Shown here: one piece after another, positions 15,605-23,104 of the stretch
How positions within the stretch are numbered: position 1 is the first letter of the stretch
Layout of the letters: each line of letters begins with the position of its first letter
Origin: UBA5109 sp038148435
GTDB lineage: Bacteria; Pseudomonadota; Gammaproteobacteria; Pseudomonadales; Pseudohongiellaceae
NCBI GenBank assembly: GCA_038148435.1
Contig: JAYQVM010000014.1
Coordinates: 1 to 24,948 of the forward strand
Length of the DNA: 24,948 nt
Reading direction: 5' to 3'
Made by a program: the position numbers and the translations under genes
Notes under the pieces: model-generated
Databases searched by the model: none
What the model saw: the letters and a program-made list of their open reading frames with translations, nothing else
What the model was told of the DNA's origin: nothing

Positions 15605-16801
15605 ATGAACAGGCATTTTATTTATTTGTTTATTTCCATAGCGCTTATGGGTTTGAGCGCCTGTAGTACCCAGAACATCAAATCCACCACGATCACTCAG
15701 GCACTGATTGAGCAGGAGCCGATATCCGAGGATGAATTGCTCGATGTCGGAATCGCCGTTTTCAACCCCGGCTTTGATGACATAGATGATAATGACGCCG
15801 AACTGACCTTTGCTGATGTCCGTATCGCCGAAACCTATTACACCGCCAACCTGCTGGCCGATACCCTGCAACGTACCGGTAACTGGGGCGTGGTCAGGGT
15901 CATTCCGGAAGGGTCCAAAACCATCGACGTCATCGTTAACGGCACCATCCTGCAGTCCGATGGTGAAACCATGGTGGTTAATGTCGATGTCAGGGATTCA
16001 AGTGGCAGGCTCTGGTTTGAACGGGAATATGAAGAAGTGGTCAGCCGTTACAACTATGACAGCCGTATCCAGAGCACCCAGGATTCTTTCCAGGGGCTGT
16101 ATAACCGCATTGTCAATGATATGCTGCGCTACCGTCAACAAAACCTTGGTAGAGAAGATGCGCTGAATGTGCGTACGATTTCTCAGATACAGTTTGCCCG
16201 CGAGTTTGCCCCCCAGGCTTTTTCCGAATACCTGAGCACCGGACGTGATGGCATCTTGCAGGTCGACCGCCTGCCGGCTCAAAACGACCCCCTGATGACC
16301 CGTATCCAGACCATCCGTGAACGTGATTACCTGTATGTGGATACCCTGCAGGATTACTACACAGGCTTCGCCCGTCAGATGGAAGTCCCCTACACGGAGT
16401 TTCGCCGACTTAGCTATGATGAAGTCATGAAGCTCGGACTACTGCAGCGCCAGTCACGCCGGAACATGATTATTGGCATTGCTGCCATCGTGGGAGGTCT
16501 GGCTGCCACACAAACCAACAGTAGTATAAGTAATGCTGCTATGTATGGCGGTCTTCTAGGGGGAGGCTGGTTGATCAAGGAAGCCTTCAGTGCCGGCGAT
16601 GAAGCCCAGATGCATGTGGAAGCCTTGGCCGAGCTTGGACAGTCCCTGGAAAATGAAATTGCTCCCCGCACCATCGATCTGGAAGAGCGCCAGGTAACCT
16701 TGTCCGGCAATGTCGAGACCCAATATGAGCAGTGGCGGGAAATTCTCGCCGAAATGTACGCCAATGAAATCGGCGAAGCGCCCGCTTCTGAAGATATTTA
16801 G
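15605..16801 (+). CDS. Lipoprotein with glycine-rich hydrophobic segment, function unknown
   Basis: 398 residues. The lipobox is LSAC with Cys20, and Ser at the next position predicts outer-membrane sorting. Residues about 45-175 form an alpha/beta domain (LLDVGIAVFNPGFDD, then DVIVNGTILQSDGETMVVNVDV, then RLWFEREYEE) that resembles the layout of CsgG/LpoB-like periplasmic domains; I hold this comparison only loosely. A helical middle follows. At 288-325 lies a Gly/Ala-rich hydrophobic stretch (IIGIAAIVGGLAAT and MYGGLLGGGWLI) like a glycine zipper that could insert in or pack against a membrane. The end is acidic and helical. The ribosome site AAGGTG is good. It sits 23 bases after the poly-serine lipoprotein and 24 before the TPR protein, so all are probably one transcript. 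Confidence 0.85.
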   Translation: MNRHFIYLFISIALMGLSACSTQNIKSTTITQALIEQEPISEDELLDVGIAVFNPGFDDIDDNDAELTFADVRIAETYYTANLLADTLQRTGNWGVVRVIPEGSKTIDVIVNGTILQSDGETMVVNVDVRDSSGRLWFEREYEEVVSRYNYDSRIQSTQDSFQGLYNRIVNDMLRYRQQNLGREDALNVRTISQIQFAREFAPQAFSEYLSTGRDGILQVDRLPAQNDPLMTRIQTIRERDYLYVDTLQDYYTGFARQMEVPYTEFRRLSYDEVMKLGLLQRQSRRNMIIGIAAIVGGLAATQTNSSISNAAMYGGLLGGGWLIKEAFSAGDEAQMHVEALAELGQSLENEIAPRTIDLEERQVTLSGNVETQYEQWREILAEMYANEIGEAPASEDI

Positions 16802-16825
16802 CCTGCACATATAGTAGTATTCAGC

Positions 16826-18340
16826 ATGGCTGAAAAAAACACATATACTCCGACGCCTGAGAATTCCGCTTTGGCCAAAGATTCGCCCATCTTTGGCATG
16901 GGTGATCAGCAGCATCATTTCAATAAACAGCAACAGCATATAAAAATTCTATGGGGTATTTTTTCTCTATTACTGGTGCTGGTACTGGGCGTCATTTTTA
17001 TCCTGCCGAGCTATATCAGCACTCCAGACCCTGCCGCCGTGGCGCCAGTCGTCATCCCAATCGAACAAGCAACACCTCAAAATGCGCTGTCGCCCTTTCA
17101 AGAAGCCCAGCTTTTGAGAGAGCGAGAAGCCGCACAGAACATTCTAGAGCAGATTCTGAATCTGCAGGTTACACTGGAAGGCATAAGTATCGAGATATGG
17201 GCAGACGAAGCCTATGAAGCCGCACTGTCTATCGCCACAGAAGGGGATACGGCTTACCGAGAGCAGGATTTTATCGGCGCACAGGAAATCTACCAGCGCT
17301 CATTGCTCGCCTTACAGAGTCTGGAAACTGAAAGTCTTCTGGTGCTCAGCAGCTCCATCGATGAGGGCTATGCAGCGATAGAATCCGGACTGCAGAGACG
17401 CGCCGAAGAATCCTTTTCACGAGCTCTATTGATCAACCCCGAATCTGTTCTGGCACAAAACGGCTTGAGCAGGGCTCAGACACTCGGTGAAGTACTCGAG
17501 CTGATAGAACTGGGTAACCAGGAACGAGCCCGTGGCAACTTGGAAATAGCACTGCAGCGCTATGAAGATGCTCTGGTCATTGACTCCGAACATGCGCAGG
17601 CCTCCGCTGCTATCTCTCAGACCAATCAGGAAATCCTTGACCGGGATTTCCGTAATCACATGTCAGCAGGGTTCAGCGCCATCCAGCAAAATGATCCTCA
17701 GGCAGCTCTTCAGTCTTTCAATCAGGCACTGACCATGCGTCCAAATTCCGGCGATGTTGAAGCTGCCATCGTACAGGCTGAAACTATGATTATGGATCGC
17801 GATCTGAATATACAGCTCATTGCAGCTCGAGAGCATGAGGCCGCTGAAGAATGGCAGGATGCACTCAGCGCCTACAATACGGCTCTGGCTATTGACGCTA
17901 ATGTAGTTGCTGCTCAGCAGGGCAGGGACCGTTCACAGCAACGGCTCAACCTTGATAATTACCTGAAAAACATTCTGAACAACCCCCTTCGCCTGTCTGA
18001 TGATCAGGTCTATCAACAAAGCATCACCGTTTACAATGAATCGTTGTCACTAGTAACAGAAGGGTCGCGGCTGTATAACCAGCTGAGCAGTCTGCGCTCC
18101 TATTTGGACAGGGCGCGTCTGCCGATTACGGTTACACTTAATTCAGACGGCGTGACCGATGTGACCATCTTCCGGATCACCGAACTGGGCACCTTTGTTA
18201 CCCAGACCATGCAGCTGATTCCTGGCGCCTATACTGCAGTCGGTGTACGTGTCGGTTACCGCGATGTGCGACAGGAGTTCGTCGTTCCTTTCAGCGGTGA
18301 AGAGCCTATTGTTACAGTTATTTGTAATGAGCCCGTTTAG
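16826..18340 (+). CDS. Inner-membrane-anchored TPR protein with PEGA-like C-terminal domain
   Basis: 504 residues. A polar 40-residue N-terminus is followed by one membrane segment (about 40-62, ILWGIFSLLLVLVLGVIFIL), giving a cytoplasmic N-terminus and a large periplasmic part. A Gln/Glu/Arg-rich helix (about 90-120) leads into tetratricopeptide repeats between about 135 and 375; clear units contain AYREQDFIGAQEIYQRSL, AEESFSRALLINP, LEIALQRYEDALVIDSEHA, PQAALQSFNQALTMRP and WQDALSAYNTALAID. The last 80 residues (PITVTLNSDGVTDVTIFRIT, LIPGAYTAVGVRVGYRDVRQEF) look like a PEGA-type beta domain, the same class found in the next gene. No clear ribosome site precedes the ATG, so coupling to upstream translation is possible. 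The next gene starts nine bases after its stop. A scaffold role for a periplasmic assembly is inferred. Confidence 0.87.
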   Translation: MAEKNTYTPTPENSALAKDSPIFGMGDQQHHFNKQQQHIKILWGIFSLLLVLVLGVIFILPSYISTPDPAAVAPVVIPIEQATPQNALSPFQEAQLLREREAAQNILEQILNLQVTLEGISIEIWADEAYEAALSIATEGDTAYREQDFIGAQEIYQRSLLALQSLETESLLVLSSSIDEGYAAIESGLQRRAEESFSRALLINPESVLAQNGLSRAQTLGEVLELIELGNQERARGNLEIALQRYEDALVIDSEHAQASAAISQTNQEILDRDFRNHMSAGFSAIQQNDPQAALQSFNQALTMRPNSGDVEAAIVQAETMIMDRDLNIQLIAAREHEAAEEWQDALSAYNTALAIDANVVAAQQGRDRSQQRLNLDNYLKNILNNPLRLSDDQVYQQSITVYNESLSLVTEGSRLYNQLSSLRSYLDRARLPITVTLNSDGVTDVTIFRITELGTFVTQTMQLIPGAYTAVGVRVGYRDVRQEFVVPFSGEEPIVTVICNEPV

Positions 18341-18349
18341 GAAGGACAC

Positions 18350-20434
18350 GTGAGCAAAGCTAACAATAGGTCCGTCCGTCAGTACGATGAGATCATCACC
18401 CCGATTGAGTTCACACCTCACGACAGCAGCGGCGACAAGTTTTCGATTACCCTGAGCCCGGTCAAAATCGGCATAGGTGTTTTACTGCTGTGCTTTATCC
18501 TGACCGGCTGGTTTGTGCTTTCCGCCAGGTCCGTCTTCATTGATGCCCAGCCCCTTGAAAGCTTAGTGGAAGTGCACTCACCGCTGGCGATCAAAATCGG
18601 TCCACGCTATCTGGCCTTACGCGGCGATTATGATATCAGTGTCACAGCTCAGGGTTACTATGATGTGGATACCACCATCACCGTGCAGGATGATCAGGCA
18701 CAAACTTTTCAAATTCAGTTACTGCCTTTGCCGGGTTATCTGAATGTTGATAGTAATGCCGAAGCCGCCACGGTTTATATTGATGGTGAGGTAATCGGGG
18801 AGACGCCTCTAAGTGGTGTTGAGCTGGCAGCCGGGGATCATGAAATTCTCATACGCAAGGAGCGCTATGAAAGCCAGCAACAGCTTGTCAGCATCACCGG
18901 GCGGGAGCTGGAGCAGAACCTCTGGGTTGATATGCTGCCTGCCTGGGCCATGGTCAGTTTTGTCACCTCGCCAGCCGGTGCCACCGTTACGATTGACGGC
19001 CTTGATGTTGGCGTGACCCCGCTCGATGCTGAGGTGCTTGCCGGAGAGCATGAACTGCTAGTCAAACTTAATGCCCACAAAGCCTTAACTGACACCCTGA
19101 GTGTGACCGCACGTGTTGACCAGTCGCTTCCCCTGATTGAACTGGAACAGGCCGATGGCCTAGTCCTCTTGCAATCATCACCCAGTAATGCCGGTGTCAC
19201 CCTGAATGGCATTTACCAGGGGCAGACGCCGCTGGAGCTTTCCATTCCGCCAGGCCAGTCCTTTGAGCTAACCTTTTTCAGCACCGGCTATGAAGAACTC
19301 CGCCGCAGCATACAGACTCAGCCGGAGCAGGAACTCTCCCTGAATGTCACTCTGAAACCCATCCTGAGTTCGGTTCTTATCAATGCTCAGCCGATAAATG
19401 CAGAGCTTTATATAAACGGCGAACTTCGTGGCAATGCCAACCAGTTAGTGGAACTGCTTGCCGCATCACAGACCATCGAGATACGTGCTGAAGGTTATGT
19501 GCCATTCACGCAGGAATTCATTTCTCGCCCCGGCCTGGAACAGCAACTCAATGTTTCACTGATCACCCTGGAACAGCAGCGGCTGAATAATATTCAGCCC
19601 ATGATTACAGCTGCCAATGGGCAGGAGCTCAAACTGCTCTACCCCGGCAATTTCGTGATGGGGGCCTCGCGCCGTGAAGCCGGTCGTCAGGCCAATGAAG
19701 CGCTGCGTTCCATCAGCCTGACCAAGCCGTACTACCTCTCTCTGACTGAAGTCTCCAATGCACAGTTCAAACAATTCAATCCTGAACATTCCTCAGGTGT
19801 GATTGATCGCATCACCCTGAGCAACAACAATCAGCCGGTGGTGGATATCACCTGGCAGGAAGCTGTACTTTACTGCAATTGGCTTAGCGAACAGGAAGAT
19901 CTCCCAGTATTCTATATTGTTGAAAACGATAATGTGGTCGGCTTCAATCAGGATAGCACCGGTTACCGTCTACCCACCGAGGCGGAGTGGGCCTGGGCAG
20001 CTCGTGTCGAGAATGATGACCCGACCAGCCTTTTGAAATTCCCATGGGGGCCAGAATTGCCCCCACCCGACCGCCACGGAAACTATGCCGATATATCCTC
20101 GGCATCGATCCTGGGTCGCGTCATCATTAACTATAACGATAGCTTTGTCGCTTCTGCGCCTGTGGCATCTTTCGCGCCGAATGCGCAGGGCTTCTATGAC
20201 ATGGGCGGCAATGTTGCCGAATGGGTGCATGACTATTATGGCACATCAGTCTCCCTTGGCAGCAATATCGAAGTAGATCCCTATGGGCCAAACTCCGGCT
20301 CTTATCATGTGGTACGCGGTTCCAGCTGGGCACATGGTGCAATCACCGAACTGCGCCTGTCCTATCGTGACTACAGTAACGAAAGCCGCGACGATCTCGG
20401 CTTCAGGATTGCCAGAACACTGGAAGCTTATTGA
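18350..20434 (+). CDS. Membrane-anchored tandem-PEGA protein with SUMF1/FGE-like domain
   Basis: 694 residues. The start is a GTG at 18350, backed by a strong ribosome site (AGGAAGG) and the nine-base gap after the TPR gene. One membrane segment (about 37-57) anchors it with a short cytoplasmic N-terminus. Periplasmic PEGA domains follow at about 60-125 (weak), 129-196, 200-266, 270-336 and 339-404, each with the pattern of a strand, V(Y)IDG..(I)G.TPL, then a GxHE/I strand. Residues 428-691 are a formylglycine-generating-enzyme-like fold: GNFVMGAS, PYYLSLTEVSNAQF, PVVDITWQEAVLYCNWLS, GYRLPTEAEWAWAAR, GFYDMGGNVAEWVHDYYG, and RGSSWAHG to DDLGFRIAR. The catalytic cysteines expected near the C-terminus are absent (only Cys48 and Cys509 in the whole chain), so it is probably a binding or structural module. 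Confidence 0.93.
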   Translation: MSKANNRSVRQYDEIITPIEFTPHDSSGDKFSITLSPVKIGIGVLLLCFILTGWFVLSARSVFIDAQPLESLVEVHSPLAIKIGPRYLALRGDYDISVTAQGYYDVDTTITVQDDQAQTFQIQLLPLPGYLNVDSNAEAATVYIDGEVIGETPLSGVELAAGDHEILIRKERYESQQQLVSITGRELEQNLWVDMLPAWAMVSFVTSPAGATVTIDGLDVGVTPLDAEVLAGEHELLVKLNAHKALTDTLSVTARVDQSLPLIELEQADGLVLLQSSPSNAGVTLNGIYQGQTPLELSIPPGQSFELTFFSTGYEELRRSIQTQPEQELSLNVTLKPILSSVLINAQPINAELYINGELRGNANQLVELLAASQTIEIRAEGYVPFTQEFISRPGLEQQLNVSLITLEQQRLNNIQPMITAANGQELKLLYPGNFVMGASRREAGRQANEALRSISLTKPYYLSLTEVSNAQFKQFNPEHSSGVIDRITLSNNNQPVVDITWQEAVLYCNWLSEQEDLPVFYIVENDNVVGFNQDSTGYRLPTEAEWAWAARVENDDPTSLLKFPWGPELPPPDRHGNYADISSASILGRVIINYNDSFVASAPVASFAPNAQGFYDMGGNVAEWVHDYYGTSVSLGSNIEVDPYGPNSGSYHVVRGSSWAHGAITELRLSYRDYSNESRDDLGFRIARTLEAY

Positions 20435-20463
20435 TTAATCGGCTAAATAAAATGACTAAAATA

Positions 20464-20535
20464 AGCGACAGTATCAGCTTTGGTTGCATTTAAGCTGTCG
20501 CTAAAGTGTCGGGTCAATTTTTTTCTGACAGCTTA
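20464..20535 (+). repeat. Three-armed inverted repeat downstream of the PEGA-SUMF1 gene
   Basis: Arm 1 AGCGACAG (20464-20471) is complementary to the right half of arm 2, CTGTCGCT (20495-20502). The left half of arm 2, TAAGCTGTC (20491-20499), is complementary to arm 3, GACAGCTTA (20527-20535). The arms could pair in two mutually exclusive ways. A run of seven T (20518-20524) lies between arms 2 and 3. It may work as the module's transcription end or as a leader element of tag, but it is not a standard terminator because the T run is 15 bases away from the first hairpin. Confidence 0.5.
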
Positions 20536-20641
20536 TAGTGCCCTAAATACCCTTAAGCCTATAGAGCTAGGGATTGAAAAACTGGTCCGATCAGGCCAAG
20601 CAGTCCTGGCTGGACCTCACCTACGGGAGCTGAATTTTTAA

Positions 20642-21178
20642 ATGACCAGCTATTGCGAAGTATCGAAAGGGCACCACTTACATGGCCCTTATCACGACCT
20701 GGAATACGGCTTTCCCCTCCAAGACGATCAGCGCCTATTTGAACGACTGGTTTTGGAAATCAATCAAGCAGGGCTTTCCTGGGTTACCATACTGAAAAAA
20801 AAGGATGCGTTTCGTCAGGCCTTTCATAGCTTCGATATTGAAAAAGTCGCTTCTTACCGGGATAAAGACCGGCAGCGTTTGCTCAATGATTCATCAATCA
20901 TTCGCAACCGCCTCAAAATAGATGCGGTAATTGCCAATGCCAATACCATCCTAACCCTACAGCAGGAATTCGGCTCCTTTCAGGCCTGGCTTGATGCACA
21001 TCACCCGCTGCCCAAAGATACATGGGTCAAGCTCTTTAAAAAGACTTTCCGTTTTACCGGCATAGAAATTACAAACGAATTTTTGATGAGTACCGGGTAT
21101 CTACCAGGAGCCCACCATGATAGGTGTCCCATTTATCGGAAAATAGAAAAATTGAAACCCGCCTGGATGCGAACCTAG
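20642..21178 (+). CDS. tag: DNA-3-methyladenine glycosylase I (Tag family)
   Basis: 178 residues. Tag excises 3-methyladenine from alkylated DNA. Conserved features align well with E. coli Tag: Cys5 near the N-terminus, PYHDLEYG with His18, catalytic-pocket Glu39 in LEINQAGLSW, TILKKKDAFRQAF, and the C-terminal HHDRCP, giving His158/159 and Cys162 for the zinc snap. The usual YHDxEWG has Tyr instead of Trp, and no Trp follows the first Cys as in RCxW, so it is a somewhat divergent member. A GGGAG lies 12 bases before the ATG, a rather long spacing. It is tail-to-tail with an alkyltransferase-like gene, with a four-base overlap of stop codons. Confidence 0.93.
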   Translation: MTSYCEVSKGHHLHGPYHDLEYGFPLQDDQRLFERLVLEINQAGLSWVTILKKKDAFRQAFHSFDIEKVASYRDKDRQRLLNDSSIIRNRLKIDAVIANANTILTLQQEFGSFQAWLDAHHPLPKDTWVKLFKKTFRFTGIEITNEFLMSTGYLPGAHHDRCPIYRKIEKLKPAWMRT

Positions 21179-21522
21179 GCATCCAGACGAAAGAGCATTT
21201 CCTCCAGCGAAGGCCTCCACTGATGAGCTTTCATGTTCACCCGGTTTTTTAATACCACCACTCCTTCATCCATGAGCAAGTCTGTCTGCCAGCGAGCAAA
21301 TTCTGAGCCTTGTCGACCTGCCAGCTGACCATTGGACTTAAGGACCCGGTACCAAGGGACACTTGTTCTGTCAGGAATCAGCCCCATGCTGCGCCCGACC
21401 AGCCGAGCTCTGCCAGGCAAGCCTGCCAGATCGGCTATCTGACCGTAACTGGCTACCTTGCCCTCAGGAATGGCCTTTATGACTGACCAGATAGCTTCAT
21501 GGTTTTTATGATTAGCTGCCAT
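21175..21522 (-). CDS. Alkyltransferase-like protein (ATL, MGMT family without catalytic Cys)
   Basis: 115 residues, the size of ATL proteins, which consist of only the DNA-binding domain of O6-methylguanine-DNA methyltransferase. The alkyl-acceptor motif PCHRV is replaced by PWYRV (56-60), with Trp57 where the nucleophilic Cys would be; this is the defining ATL change. The Tyr of ASYGQIA (Tyr26) and the Arg-rich helix (GRARLVGRSM) used for base flipping are present. ATLs bind O6-alkylguanine without repairing it and pass the lesion to nucleotide excision repair. The gene follows the FHA/protease operon on the same strand after 97 bases, but its function links it to converging tag. Confidence 0.92.
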   Translation of the reverse strand: MAANHKNHEAIWSVIKAIPEGKVASYGQIADLAGLPGRARLVGRSMGLIPDRTSVPWYRVLKSNGQLAGRQGSEFARWQTDLLMDEGVVVLKNRVNMKAHQWRPSLEEMLFRLDA

Positions 21523-21619
21523 AGGCGATGCCTATTTTTTGTTGAGCCCACATTATCGCGGCTTGGCAAAAAACCAAAACCACAAACATGACGATTAAAC
21601 GAGCCCGGTCGATTAAAAC

Positions 21620-22105
21620 TTAGATTTCTTCTTCATGATCAGCCCAGATAAAGCCAATCGGATTGTGCACCACTTCTTCTGAGTGTTCTTTTTCCGTGTC
21701 CAGCTCAACCGCATAACACACCAGCTGGATGGTGTTCTGGTGGGCCAGCATGGAGCAGGGTATATCCACCCCCATTGTTCCTTCTATGCGAATGCCATCA
21801 AAACTTACCTGTGCTAGGGAACGCACCTGTACCTGCAGGCCACCATACAGAATTGCAACAATGGCAGGGCGATAGTTAGCTGGCAATTGCTTGCTCCATT
21901 CTCGTGCTTCGACTGCCATCGCTTGCAACAAAACACCCGCGCTACGGTATTCATTTTCATCTTCGCGGGAGCATACCTGCGGTTGAGGGTGACGAAAAGT
22001 ACCAGATAATTGTGGCGGTCGAAAGTCCGGCACAGAACTCATCCGCTTCGGCAGGATCAGCTGGGATTGAAAAGCCGAGAAGTTCTGTTGATCTTTTTCA
22101 GACAT
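21620..22105 (-). CDS. Conserved-looking protein of unknown function, third gene of protease-FHA operon
   Basis: 161 residues, no signal peptide or membrane segment. The N-terminal 50 residues are polar and Pro/Gln-rich and probably flexible. The middle (about 56-130) looks folded: a helix (GVLLQAMAVEAREWSKQL), then strands AIVAILYGGLQVQVRSLAQV and DGIRIEGTMGVDIPCSMLAH. The end is acidic and closes with WADHEEEI. I recognise no family. It starts nine bases after the FHA gene stop, so it is almost certainly co-transcribed. An AAGG motif lies directly against the ATG, too close for an ideal ribosome site, so translation may be coupled or the real start may be Met22. Confidence 0.75.
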   Translation of the reverse strand: MSEKDQQNFSAFQSQLILPKRMSSVPDFRPPQLSGTFRHPQPQVCSREDENEYRSAGVLLQAMAVEAREWSKQLPANYRPAIVAILYGGLQVQVRSLAQVSFDGIRIEGTMGVDIPCSMLAHQNTIQLVCYAVELDTEKEHSEEVVHNPIGFIWADHEEEI

Positions 22106-22114
22106 CCTTGAAGC

Positions 22115-23104
22115 TTAGCTGTCTTTGTTGAGCTCTTCAATGAGCCCTTCTCGCAAATCATCATGGACCTTACCGATAAATACCGGAATCGATTGCTCGC
22201 TCGACATCAGCCGCACATCATAACGTTGTACAATATTATGCATGTCTGGCTGGGTGCGGAAATCCGGCTGTTCTACCACGTTCTGTATCGTCTGAATGGC
22301 CAAAGCAGCCCAGACCACGCCAATACCCACAAAGGCGGCTCGTTTAACGGAAATCATGCTGGCTGCTCGCAATTGCCAGGCCAGCACCCAGGCAAAAAAG
22401 ATGCCGCAGAAAGTAACACTCAAAACATAGGCCGCCAGGTCACTGGTAAAAAAATAACTGACATTACTGCGATATTCAGTAAGGGTGATATATGCAAGAA
22501 AACCGATGCTGGCAATGCTTATCTGCAAGGGAAAACGCCAGCTGTGGTGAAAAATTCTGGATACTATACTCATGACCCCAGCCAATAAAACCGGATAGCC
22601 AAAAAAATCTACCTGCTGATAATTACGCAGTTGATTGATTAGAATTTCATTCCAATCCTGCACAATGGAAGTCTGATTATAGGCAAAGTAGTAATTCACC
22701 AGCAGATAGACAAAAATCATACACAGCGCAACTGTCAGCCTGGAGCACCATTCCGAAATCGGGTGTGCCCTGGCAATGATCAGCGTCGGCTCTACGGGCG
22801 AATGTGCTGCATGCGTCTCCAGGTGGGTTCTGCCGATATTAATGGTGGCAGGTACCTTCAGCTCAAGTTCATGATCCTGCAGTTTTTCCTTGTCAATCCA
22901 GGTGCCGTTTTCTTCCGAGAGTGTTTTTATCCAGTAGCGGTTTTCATTTGCATGAATTTCCAGGTGATGAGCTGATACTGTTTCATCAGCAATAATGAGG
23001 TCATTGTCATAAGCACGTCCAACCTTGAAGGGGAAGCTTTCGGCCCGGTAAAAAACCGGTTGCGAGCGGCCGCCGCGAGATACCCGGATTATGAGGGGTT
23101 CCAT
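22115..23104 (-). CDS. FHA-domain protein with about five transmembrane segments
   Basis: 329 residues. Residues 1-100 form a forkhead-associated domain, a phosphothreonine-peptide reader: FKVGRAYDNDLIIAD with Gly29/Arg30, TVSAHHLEI with Ser44, and ENGTWID with Asn66, the phosphate- and peptide-contacting set. Hydrophobic segments follow at about 121-141, 168-185, 190-209, 222-244 and 256-274. An odd number with a cytoplasmic FHA domain places the last 55 residues (including SIPVFIGKVHDDLREGLIEELN) in the periplasm. The start overlaps the end of the serine-protease gene by 16 bases, implying translational coupling. No Ser/Thr kinase or phosphatase lies in the window, so the kinase that would write the phosphothreonine is unknown. 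Confidence 0.9.
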   Translation of the reverse strand: MEPLIIRVSRGGRSQPVFYRAESFPFKVGRAYDNDLIIADETVSAHHLEIHANENRYWIKTLSEENGTWIDKEKLQDHELELKVPATINIGRTHLETHAAHSPVEPTLIIARAHPISEWCSRLTVALCMIFVYLLVNYYFAYNQTSIVQDWNEILINQLRNYQQVDFFGYPVLLAGVMSIVSRIFHHSWRFPLQISIASIGFLAYITLTEYRSNVSYFFTSDLAAYVLSVTFCGIFFAWVLAWQLRAASMISVKRAAFVGIGVVWAALAIQTIQNVVEQPDFRTQPDMHNIVQRYDVRLMSSEQSIPVFIGKVHDDLREGLIEELNKDS

